Source: an uncultured Acetatifactor sp. (lineage in GTDB: Bacteria; Bacillota; Clostridia; Lachnospirales; Lachnospiraceae). From it: a stretch of DNA of 19,237 nucleotides. How positions within the stretch are numbered: the stretch's first letter is position 1; every line of letters starts with the position of its first letter. Positions 13,231 to 19,237 of this stretch are shown piece by piece. The stretch spans positions 1 to 19,237 of the forward strand of contig CAKRRU010000042.1 in NCBI GenBank assembly GCA_934394515.1, read 5' to 3'. The notes beneath the pieces are model-generated. The model saw nothing but the letters and a program-made list of their open reading frames with translations, was not told where the DNA came from and made no database searches. A program made the translations under genes and the position numbers.

Positions 13231-16200
13231 ATGGAAAAATTTAGTGTAAAAAAGCCGTTTACGATCCTGGTGATGGTCGTAGCCATCATTATGCTGGGAT
13301 TTGTAAGTTTATCGGGAATGACAACGGATCTGCTGCCGGAGATGAGCCTGCCGTATATGCTGGTGATCACGACTTATCCTGGAGCCAGTCCGGAGAAAGT
13401 GGAGTCCAGTGTGTGCGAACCTATGGAAAGCGCATTGGGCTCCATTTCCGGTGTGAAGAATGTGTACAGTATGTCGTACGAAAATTACGGCATCGTGGAA
13501 CTGGAATTTGCGGATGGTACGGACATGGATTCGGCCATGGTAAAAGTATCCAGTGCGCTGGACAGCGTGGAATCGGCGCTGCCGGACGAATGCGGTTCGC
13601 CGAATATCATGGAGATCAGCATGGATATGATGGCTTCCGTATATCTGGCGGCATCCTATGACGGGAAAGATATGCAGGAGACTTCGCGGTTCGTGGAAGA
13701 TACAGTGATCCCTTATCTGGAGAGACAGGAGGGTGTGACCAGTATCTCTGACATCGGTATCGTGGAGAATTCTATCTCTGTGGATCTGAATCAGGAGAAA
13801 ATAGACGCTCTGAATGAGAAAATACTGGCGAAGACCAATGATGCGTTTGCGGATGCAGTGGAACAATTGGATGATGCAAAACAGCAGTTGAAAGATTCGG
13901 AGCAGAAACTGGCAGACAGCGAGAAGGAACTGGTGGACGGTCAGAAGGATATTGATGAAGGTCGGACGAAGCTTGATGATGCGCAGAAGGAACTGGACGA
14001 GCAGAAGGATAAGCTGGAAGATGCCAAGAATGAACTGAACAGTCAGAAGGCGGATACGGAAAATAAGCTGGCAACCGCAAGCCAGGCTCTGGATCAGCTG
14101 AATGCTTTGCAGACGGATCTGCTGACATTGCAGGCGCAAGAAGCGGCATTGAAGGCGACAATTTCACAGATCGACAATATGCTGGCAGCGCAGGGAAAAA
14201 CATCTGCAGATATTCCGGCGGTAACGGCTCAGATGGATAGTATGATATCGTTTCTGACTTCTGAACAGGCCGGAATGCTGACAGGCATGGACAGCGCAAC
14301 AGTAAATGCTGTTCTGAGCCAGAGCACACCGGGAATGACCCTGGCAGGACTTGGAATCGATGAGGCGGCATGGGATGCACAGGCACCGGAGGAACGCAAA
14401 AATACTTTGCAGAAAACGGCAGAGGGATACCAGACCCAGAAGGCAATGCTTGCCGGTTATAATGATTATGTATCTTCCCTGAACAGCTTGCAGATCGAAA
14501 AAGCCGGAGTGCAGACGGCGGTATCAACCGCAGAAGCGGAATTAAAGAAAAGCGGTGTATCTTATACAGATATTGAGAAGGCAAAGATAGAGGCGGCAGC
14601 AGGTTTCGGTACGGCTTCCGCACAGATCGCTTCCGGGCAGAGCGCACTGAATTCCGCTCAGACCACGCTGGATAGCAATAAGGACAGCCTGGATTCTGCT
14701 CAGGATCAGATCACGGAAGGCTGGGATTCCATCGCAGATGCAAGGGAGCAGCTGAAAGACGGCTGGGATCAGTATAATACTTCCCTTGAGAATTTTGAGG
14801 TTCAGAAGGCGGAGGCACTTCGCTCGGCGAATGCAGATCAGTTAGTGAATATGCAGACACTGTCACAGCTGATTTATGCGCAGAACTTTGCCATGCCTGC
14901 GGGATACATAGATGATGCGGATGACAATTCCTGGCTGTTGAAGATCGGCAGCAACTATGCAAGCGTGGATGAATTGTCAAATATCGTACTTACTAATATA
15001 GAAGATATCGGAGATGTACGCCTGTGCGATGTGGCGGATATCACGGTGGTCGATAATGCGGACGACAGCTATGCAAGAGTCAACGGACAGAGTGCGGTAG
15101 TATTGTCCGTGTTCAAGAGCTCTACAGCCGGAACAAATGAAGTAAGTAAGAACGTCACGGCAGCCGTACAGGATCTGGAAGAACAGTATCCGGGACTTTC
15201 CGTGCTGACTCTGATGGATCAGGGTGACTACATTACACTGATCATCAAAGGTGTATTACAGAGCATGATCGTAGGTGCGGCATTGGCCATCCTGATTCTG
15301 GCTCTTTTCCTGAAAGATGTAAAGCCGACAATCGTTGTGGCAGTCAGCATTCCGCTGTCTGTTCTGACGGCACTGGTTTTGATGTATTTTACGGATATCT
15401 CCCTGAACATAATGTCATTGTCCGGACTGTCTCTCGGAATCGGTATGCTGGTAGATAACTCCATCGTTGTTATAGAAAATATCTACCGTCTGCGATCCAA
15501 AGGTGTCAGTGCGGCGAGAGCGGCAGTCCAGGGAACGAGACAGGTGGCAGGTGCAATCGTGGCATCTACCCTGACAACAGTCTGCGTATTCCTGCCTATG
15601 GTATTCACCACGGGAACCGTGCGCGAACTGATGATGCCTATCAGCCTGACGATTATATTTACGCTGGGAGCTTCCCTGCTGATCGCTATGACGGTAGTAC
15701 CTGCGGCTGGTTCTACGTTGCTTCGTAATTCCGGGGAGAAGAAGCACCCGTTCTTTGATAAGGTACAAAATGTCTATGGAAAAATGCTGGCGTTCTGTCT
15801 GAAAGTAAAGGTAGTACCCCTTACAATCGCCATTGTCCTTCTGGTATACAGCATCTGGGCTGTAATGAGAATGGGTATCGTTATGATCCCGGACATGACC
15901 TCTAACCAGATTGAGATCAGTGTGCAGATGCCGGAAGGTACGGATAAGGAAGAATGTTATAAGAGAGCAGATCAGGTAATGGATGCCATGACCACGATTG
16001 ACGGCGTAGCGGATGTGGGTGCCATGGCAGGAGGCGACACCAGTCTGGTAGCTTCCTCTTCGGGATTGTCGGACAGCACTTATGATCAGTTTACCTTTAT
16101 GGTACTTACAGAGGATGAAAATGCCGGTGAGGCAGAAGTAAAGAGAATCTGTAAGGAGATCGAGGAGCGCACGGCAGATATTGACTGCAAGGTTACGATC

Positions 16201-17421
16201 TCAACCGGAATGTCGGAGATGAGTACGATGATGGGTTCCGGACTTTCCATTAAGGTATATGGTGATGATCTGGATACTTTGACGAAAATCACGGAAGATA
16301 TCTGTGATATGGCAGCTACGATCCCCGGATATGAGAATATTTCCAACGGACAGGAGGAACCGGATCAGGTCATCCGCCTGGTACTGGATAAAGATGCCGC
16401 AATGCGTAAAGGACTGACGGTTGCCCAGATTTTCTCCGAACTGAGCGGGAAGCTTACGGAGAGTACAGATGCAGCCACCGTTACCATTAACGGTGATGAC
16501 ATGAAAATCGTGGTAAAGGATGACAGAGAAACGCTGACCCGCGAGAATCTGTTGGATTACAACTTTGAGATCAAGACAACAGATGACAACGGCAACACGG
16601 TTACGGAAGACCATCCGCTTTCCGAGTTCGCAACACTGGAGACGGAAGAAGGCGTACAGAGTATCAATCGTGAGAACCAGAGCCGGTATATGACGGTGAC
16701 GGCAACGGTAGCGGAGGGAAGCAATGCAACACTTCTGTCCAGAGAGTTACAGCCCATGCTGGATTCTTATGAACTCCCGGACGGTTATACGATTGATACG
16801 GCCGGAGAGTCTGATACGGTAAATCAGATGGTAGTGGAAATGAGCAAAGTACTGCTTCTTGGTCTGGCACTGATTTATCTGGTCATGGTGGCACAGTTCC
16901 AGAGTCTGCTCAGCCCGTTCATCGTATTGTTCACCGTGCCTCTTGCTTTCACGGGAGGTCTGATCGGACTGCTTGTCATGAATGAGCCGCTGTCCGTCAT
17001 GGGCATGATGGGATTCATTGTCCTGTTAGGTACGGTCGTTAATAATGGTATCGTGTTCGTGGATTATGCGAACCAGCTCCGTATGGGCGGCCTGGAGCGC
17101 AGAGAGGCTCTGATCGCTACCGGTAAGACGAGAATGCGTCCTATCCTGATGACGGCACTTACCACGATCCTGGCAATGGCGAGCCTGCTGGTGGGAGATG
17201 ATCTGTCCAGTCAGATGTCCAAGGGTATGGCGATTGTCGTGGCAGGAGGACTTGCCTATGCGACACTGATGACGCTGTTCATCATTCCTGTTATGTACGA
17301 TATTCTCTTCAAGAGAAAGCCTCTGCAGGTAGATATCGGCAGTGAGAATCTGGATGATGTGCCGGATGATGCAGCGGATTACCTGCGTCAGAAGGAGTTA
17401 GAGGAACAACGTGCTAAATAG
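13231..17421 (+). CDS. RND-family efflux transporter with coiled-coil insertion
   Basis: The 1396-residue product is an AcrB/HAE1-type RND permease, which exports substrates using the proton gradient. It has the usual two halves: TM1 (about 9-29), outer domain, TM2-6 (from about 668), TM7 (about 860-880), outer domain, TM8-12 (from about 1207). The TM4 proton-relay region reads GMLVDNSIVVIENI, with Asp742 kept and the second Asp replaced by Asn743. The TM10 region reads VVNNGIVFVDYAN, so the AcrB relay Lys is replaced by Asn1271. The main oddity is a roughly 340-residue Ala/Gln/Lys/Glu/Asp-rich coiled-coil stretch (about 191-530). It lies where AcrB's N-terminal docking subdomain begins, before the conserved AQNFAMPAG. 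This makes the protein much longer than a typical RND pump. No membrane fusion protein or outer-membrane channel gene is adjacent. AGGG lies about 6 bases before the ATG. Confidence 0.93.
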   Translation: MEKFSVKKPFTILVMVVAIIMLGFVSLSGMTTDLLPEMSLPYMLVITTYPGASPEKVESSVCEPMESALGSISGVKNVYSMSYENYGIVELEFADGTDMDSAMVKVSSALDSVESALPDECGSPNIMEISMDMMASVYLAASYDGKDMQETSRFVEDTVIPYLERQEGVTSISDIGIVENSISVDLNQEKIDALNEKILAKTNDAFADAVEQLDDAKQQLKDSEQKLADSEKELVDGQKDIDEGRTKLDDAQKELDEQKDKLEDAKNELNSQKADTENKLATASQALDQLNALQTDLLTLQAQEAALKATISQIDNMLAAQGKTSADIPAVTAQMDSMISFLTSEQAGMLTGMDSATVNAVLSQSTPGMTLAGLGIDEAAWDAQAPEERKNTLQKTAEGYQTQKAMLAGYNDYVSSLNSLQIEKAGVQTAVSTAEAELKKSGVSYTDIEKAKIEAAAGFGTASAQIASGQSALNSAQTTLDSNKDSLDSAQDQITEGWDSIADAREQLKDGWDQYNTSLENFEVQKAEALRSANADQLVNMQTLSQLIYAQNFAMPAGYIDDADDNSWLLKIGSNYASVDELSNIVLTNIEDIGDVRLCDVADITVVDNADDSYARVNGQSAVVLSVFKSSTAGTNEVSKNVTAAVQDLEEQYPGLSVLTLMDQGDYITLIIKGVLQSMIVGAALAILILALFLKDVKPTIVVAVSIPLSVLTALVLMYFTDISLNIMSLSGLSLGIGMLVDNSIVVIENIYRLRSKGVSAARAAVQGTRQVAGAIVASTLTTVCVFLPMVFTTGTVRELMMPISLTIIFTLGASLLIAMTVVPAAGSTLLRNSGEKKHPFFDKVQNVYGKMLAFCLKVKVVPLTIAIVLLVYSIWAVMRMGIVMIPDMTSNQIEISVQMPEGTDKEECYKRADQVMDAMTTIDGVADVGAMAGGDTSLVASSSGLSDSTYDQFTFMVLTEDENAGEAEVKRICKEIEERTADIDCKVTISTGMSEMSTMMGSGLSIKVYGDDLDTLTKITEDICDMAATIPGYENISNGQEEPDQVIRLVLDKDAAMRKGLTVAQIFSELSGKLTESTDAATVTINGDDMKIVVKDDRETLTRENLLDYNFEIKTTDDNGNTVTEDHPLSEFATLETEEGVQSINRENQSRYMTVTATVAEGSNATLLSRELQPMLDSYELPDGYTIDTAGESDTVNQMVVEMSKVLLLGLALIYLVMVAQFQSLLSPFIVLFTVPLAFTGGLIGLLVMNEPLSVMGMMGFIVLLGTVVNNGIVFVDYANQLRMGGLERREALIATGKTRMRPILMTALTTILAMASLLVGDDLSSQMSKGMAIVVAGGLAYATLMTLFIIPVMYDILFKRKPLQVDIGSENLDDVPDDAADYLRQKELEEQRAK

Positions 17422-17456
17422 TTATATAAATTGTAGCAAAAAAAGAAAAAATTCTA

Positions 17457-17485
17457 TTGACAAAGGGAAGAACCTTTGTTAGAAT
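17457..17485 (+). promoter_or_regulatory. Promoter of tRNA-Thr
   Basis: A perfect TTGACA (17457-17462) and TAGAAT (17480-17485) are separated by 17 bases, 33 bases before the tRNA. The spacer contains a dyad ACAAAGG/CCTTTGT (17460-17479), which overlaps the -35 and might bind a regulator. Confidence 0.85.
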
Positions 17486-17493
17486 GAAACACG

Positions 17494-17513
17494 GTGATTG
17501 CGTTAGCAGTCAC
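17494..17513 (+). promoter_or_regulatory. Hairpin in the tRNA-Thr leader
   Basis: GTGATTGC and GCAGTCAC form 8 bp with one G-U pair around a GTTA loop, ending 5 bases before the mature tRNA. It is probably a fold of the precursor leader that is removed by RNase P. Confidence 0.4.
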
Positions 17514-17518
17514 GTGAT

Positions 17519-17591
17519 GCTGCTGTGGCTCAGTCGGTAGAGCGTCGCATTGGTAGTGCGGAGGTCACGGGTCCGATTCCCGTCAGCAGCT
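17519..17591 (+). tRNA. tRNA-Thr (anticodon GGU) with unusual T-loop
   Basis: The cloverleaf is complete. The acceptor GCTGCTG pairs with CAGCAGC, and the D-arm is GCTC/GAGC. The anticodon stem TCGCA/TGCGG has one T-G pair. The loop TTGGTAG carries anticodon GGT, which reads threonine ACC/ACU. The T-stem is ACGGG/CCCGT and the discriminator is T. The T-loop reads TCCGATT, so position 55 is C where U (pseudouridine) is nearly universal, and position 38 is G instead of the usual A. CCA is not encoded. A strong promoter and terminator frame the gene, so it is probably expressed. Confidence 0.88.
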
Positions 17592-17603
17592 CTGATGGAT
17601 AAG

Positions 17604-17636
17604 TGGAAACCTTGAAATATAAGGTTTCCATTTTTT
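17604..17636 (+). terminator. Terminator of tRNA-Thr
   Basis: TGGAAACCTT (17604-17613) and AAGGTTTCCA (17621-17630) form a perfect 10-bp stem with a 7-base loop, followed directly by six T. Confidence 0.9.
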
Positions 17637-17656
17637 GTGTATACGATGAGCCAAGT

Positions 17657-17676
17657 ACAAATTTGTGCTTGCACAA
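17657..17676. repeat. Overlapping palindromes in the gap after tRNA-Thr
   Basis: ACAAATTTGT (17657-17666) is a perfect palindrome. It overlaps TTGTGC-TT-GCACAA (17663-17676), a second perfect dyad that would fold with a CUUG loop in RNA. The stretch 17637-17812 otherwise holds no gene I can support; these dyads may be operators or remains of a mobile element. Confidence 0.35.
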
Positions 17677-17802
17677 GAATCTGTATTTTTATCAGGAATA
17701 TGATGATGTAAGCGTGTGCGATAAGACAGATTACCCAAATCCGCATAGTGCAGATTTTGCTATTCTCTACTTGTAAGCAGATTTTCTAATTCGAATTTCT
17801 AT

Positions 17803-17818
17803 ACCGGCATGAGCCGGT
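17803..17818. repeat. Short inverted repeat at the pseudogene edge
   Basis: ACCGGC and GCCGGT form a perfect 6-bp dyad around ATGA. It sits where the open frame of the downstream gene fragment begins, so it may mark a rearrangement boundary. Confidence 0.3.
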
Positions 17819-18016
17819 GTCTATGACTTCAGAGGAATCCCTGCTTCAGTACCCGATAATTACAACAGAGCAGGAGAAAAATTATTCCGTAATGCGGTGA
17901 TCCGAAGGTACTTTATCAGTGTAGTGTTAAATATTCCGGTAGACAGGATCCGGAGTACACGAATGCTGAATACACACCTGTGGAGACGATACCGTTACCA
18001 GAAACAGGGGATTCTT
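17813..18016 (+). pseudogene. Fragment resembling an Rpn/PD-(D/E)XK nuclease-transposase
   Basis: The frame that opens after a TGA at 17810-17812 reads through to a TAA at 18062-18064 without a usable start codon near its beginning. Within it, FISVVLNIPVDRIRSTRMLN and WRRYRYQKQGIL resemble the N-terminal part of Rpn-family recombination-promoting nucleases common in Clostridia. There this segment is followed by GILD and the nuclease core. Here the similarity stops at GIL and the frame runs into a terminator hairpin; the catalytic core is missing. I therefore read it as a remnant with both ends lost. The identification is from pattern memory, not from a search, and a chance open frame cannot be excluded. 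Confidence 0.5.
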
Positions 18017-18031
18017 CGGAATCCTCTTTTT
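18006..18031 (+). terminator. Terminator with UUCG tetraloop
   Basis: AGGGGATTC (18006-18014) and GAATCCTCT (18019-18027) form 9 bp with one G-U pair around a TTCG tetraloop, and the right arm runs into a T-tract (18027-18031). It would end any transcript crossing the gene fragment and lies 3 bases before the next promoter. Confidence 0.75.
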
Positions 18032-18033
18032 AG

Positions 18034-18062
18034 TTGGCAGCAGGCACGTAACGTGGTACAAT
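18034..18062 (+). promoter_or_regulatory. Promoter of the zinc-ribbon gene with internal palindrome
   Basis: TTGGCA (18034-18039) and TACAAT (18057-18062) are separated by 17 bases. The spacer holds the perfect dyad CACGT-A-ACGTG (18045-18055), and CACGTG recurs at 18079-18084 just after the predicted start near 18069. This layout suggests repression at the promoter by a dimeric regulator, which is inference. Confidence 0.65.
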
Positions 18063-18102
18063 AAAACAGAAACTATGGCACGTGAATTTTCAGGAGGGGA
18101 AC

Positions 18103-18948
18103 ATGAAGATAAAATGCGACTGGTGCGGCAGCTGGATTAACGATTTTGATCAGGTCTGTCCAAATTGTGGGGGTGTTAATAACAATTATAACCGCCATGC
18201 CAACGGTGTACCGCAGACCATTGAGGAATTGAAAGTCTGGGCGAAGGAGAAGAACCTTCCGCTTGAGGAGATGCGGACCTTTATCGGAGAGGATTATAAG
18301 GGAGCCAAAGCCTTCGGTATTTACAAGGACGAGACCGACGGCACTTTCGTAGTCTATAAGAATAAGGAGGACGGCACCCGGGCAGTACGTTATAAGGGGA
18401 CTGATGAAGCATACGCAGTCAACGAACTGTACCAGAAGATGAAGGAACGGGTGGCAGTGCAGAAGGCACACCAGCAGCCGAAAGCTGCGAAACCGGCTCC
18501 CGAGGCTTCTGTTTCTGCGAAACAGAGACAATCAGAAAAAAACTTGTCAAAAGCTCTTTTTCCCATTTGCCTGATAACAATAGTGGCAATCATAATATTG
18601 TCAGTAATTTTTGCACTCATAGGGGAAAGCGGACCGGCTTCCGGCTATTACACTTATGGAGATCAGAGCTATTACTATTATTCCGGGGACTGGTACGAGT
18701 GGGAGAATGATTCCTGGCGTTATGCACCATCGGAGTCCTGGATGGACAGTGATTATGAGAATTACTACGATTCCTACAGCTATGACAGCGGTGCGGAATA
18801 TGAGGATTTTGAGGATTCGCCTTATTACACTCCTTATGAGGACAGCAGCGATAATGACGATAGCTGGGATGATGACAGCTGGGATTCCGGTTGGGATTCC
18901 AATGACAGCTGGGACTCCGGTTATGATGACTGGGGATCTGATTGGTAA
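18103..18948 (+). CDS. Zinc-ribbon membrane protein with acidic aromatic tail
   Basis: I do not recognise a named family. The 281-residue product starts with a zinc ribbon, CDWCGSWINDFDQVCPNC, with Cys 5, 8, 19 and 22. A mixed soluble region follows (about 30-150), with repeated GTYK/VVYKNKEDGT-like beta strands. One membrane segment lies at about 152-175 (LFPICLITIVAIIILSVIFAL). The tail (about 176-281) is made almost only of Asp, Glu, Ser, Tyr, Trp and Gly, with DSWD-type units near the end and one Arg. By the positive-inside tendency the zinc ribbon is probably cytoplasmic and the acidic tail outside. I chose the ATG at 18103 because AGGAGGGG lies just before it; a GTG at 18082 lacks this. 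The gene is monocistronic, with its own promoter and terminator. Confidence 0.8.
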   Translation: MKIKCDWCGSWINDFDQVCPNCGGVNNNYNRHANGVPQTIEELKVWAKEKNLPLEEMRTFIGEDYKGAKAFGIYKDETDGTFVVYKNKEDGTRAVRYKGTDEAYAVNELYQKMKERVAVQKAHQQPKAAKPAPEASVSAKQRQSEKNLSKALFPICLITIVAIIILSVIFALIGESGPASGYYTYGDQSYYYYSGDWYEWENDSWRYAPSESWMDSDYENYYDSYSYDSGAEYEDFEDSPYYTPYEDSSDNDDSWDDDSWDSGWDSNDSWDSGYDDWGSDW

Positions 18949-18968
18949 AATGTGATTTAGAATACATA

Positions 18969-19002
18969 CAAAGGAAGTCTTTGACAGGCTTCCTTTGCTT
19001 TT
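18969..19002 (+). terminator. Terminator of the zinc-ribbon gene
   Basis: CAAAGGAAGTC (18969-18979) and GGCTTCCTTTG (18987-18997) form 11 bp with one G-U pair and a 7-base loop, followed by CTTTT. It lies 20 bases after the stop. Confidence 0.82.
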
Positions 19003-19008
19003 CATACT
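18981..19008 (+). promoter_or_regulatory. Promoter of the HAD-family gene
   Basis: A perfect TTGACA (18981-18986) sits in the loop of the preceding terminator. CATACT (19003-19008) follows after 16 bases; TACTAT (19005-19010) at 18 bases is an alternative -10. The start codon is at 19036. Confidence 0.5.
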
Positions 19009-19035
19009 ATACAAGAGCCGGATATAAGGAGAATT

Positions 19036-19237
19036 ATGAAAAAAATAATAACAGCAGTAGTATTTGACATGGACGGTGTGCTATTTGACACTGAGAGAAT
19101 CTACATGGAGTGCTGGAGAGAAGCGGCAGAGCCTACAGGACTTAAAAATGTGGATGAGATTTCCAAAGCCTGCATCGGCAGAACCTTACAGGGCACGAAG
19201 GAAGTATTCGAGGCAGCAAAGGCAGAGCAGGGCATTG
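19036..19237 (+). CDS. HAD-superfamily hydrolase, N-terminal part (cut by window end)
   Basis: The 67 visible residues show the HAD motif I, VVFDMDGVLFDTE, with the nucleophile Asp11 and the general acid/base Asp13. A helical cap region follows (from about 20). The cap start and the GVLFDTE form place it among beta-phosphoglucomutase/phosphatase-like members, which act on small phosphorylated sugars. The substrate cannot be told from this part. The rest, including motifs II-IV, lies beyond the window. AAGGAG lies about 4 bases before the ATG. Confidence 0.88.
   Translation, partial: MKKIITAVVFDMDGVLFDTERIYMECWREAAEPTGLKNVDEISKACIGRTLQGTKEVFEAAKAEQGI

Noticed and set aside
13309..14647. Long antisense frames opposite the RND coiled-coil segment
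   Set aside because: Biased codon use of a repetitive coiled coil leaves opposite frames open; the products look like low-complexity Leu/Ile/His or Ser/Pro strings.
17510..17746. Minus-strand open frame of 78 codons containing GNRTRDL and ATLYRLSH
   Set aside because: It is the antisense translation of tRNA-Thr; this peptide pattern is a known false gene call over tRNA genes.
17640..17780. Possible small open frame upstream of the Rpn-like fragment
   Set aside because: It has no start codon with a ribosome binding site and no recognisable similarity.
18601..19014. Antisense and shifted frames over the acidic tail (Ile/Val-, His/Asn- or Met/Thr-rich)
   Set aside because: They are by-products of the repetitive GAT/TCC/TGG/TAT codons of the real frame.
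1..19237. CRISPR array, prophage or complete insertion sequence
   Set aside because: No regularly spaced direct repeats, phage structural genes, integrase or intact transposase were seen.

Overview
The window looks like the chromosome of a Gram-positive, spore-forming Clostridia member, most likely Lachnospiraceae. Evidence: a cysteine T-box leader ahead of cysE-cysS-mrnC-rlmB-sigH (a core Firmicutes gene order), Bacillus/Clostridium-type -35/-10 promoters, strong AGGAGG ribosome binding sites, TTG and GTG starts, U-tract terminators and HicAB and Rpn-type accessory elements. The species cannot be named from the sequence.

Left part (1-5000): tRNA-Val(UAC) on the minus strand with a near-consensus promoter; an unrecognised lipoprotein gene with a structured leader; a convergent DUF362/ferredoxin-type protein; then a DEAD-box RNA helicase. 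The helicase and DUF362 genes are divergent from overlapping back-to-back promoters. The helicase leader holds a terminator-like hairpin just before its ribosome binding site, so attenuation is possible.

Middle part (4993-13135): a polytopic membrane protein resembling GT-C glycosyltransferases; ispF (isoprenoid MEP pathway) with an unusual Cys-rich tail; an orphan BlaI-type repressor; and an AT-rich hicA-hicB toxin-antitoxin pair. A tRNA-Cys-sensing T-box follows and controls cysE (serine acetyltransferase), cysS (cysteinyl-tRNA synthetase), mrnC (Mini-RNase III), rlmB (23S rRNA methyltransferase) and a SigH-family sigma factor. No clear terminator or promoter is visible between cysE and sigH, so the sigma factor may partly respond to cysteine-tRNA charging.

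Right part (13231-19237): a lone 1396-residue RND-family transporter with a roughly 340-residue coiled-coil insertion in its extracytoplasmic domain; tRNA-Thr(GGU) with an odd T-loop; a degraded fragment resembling an Rpn-type nuclease/transposase; a zinc-ribbon membrane protein with an acidic aromatic tail; and the start of a HAD-family phosphatase/phosphomutase, cut by the window end.

Most of the window is ordinary housekeeping sequence. The points that deserve a second look are the helicase-leader attenuator, terminators whose loops carry the next promoter's -35 box, the RND coiled-coil insertion, the IspF Cys tail, the C55 tRNA-Thr and the possible coupling of sigH to a cysteine T-box. 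I did not find a clear, wholly new multi-gene system.
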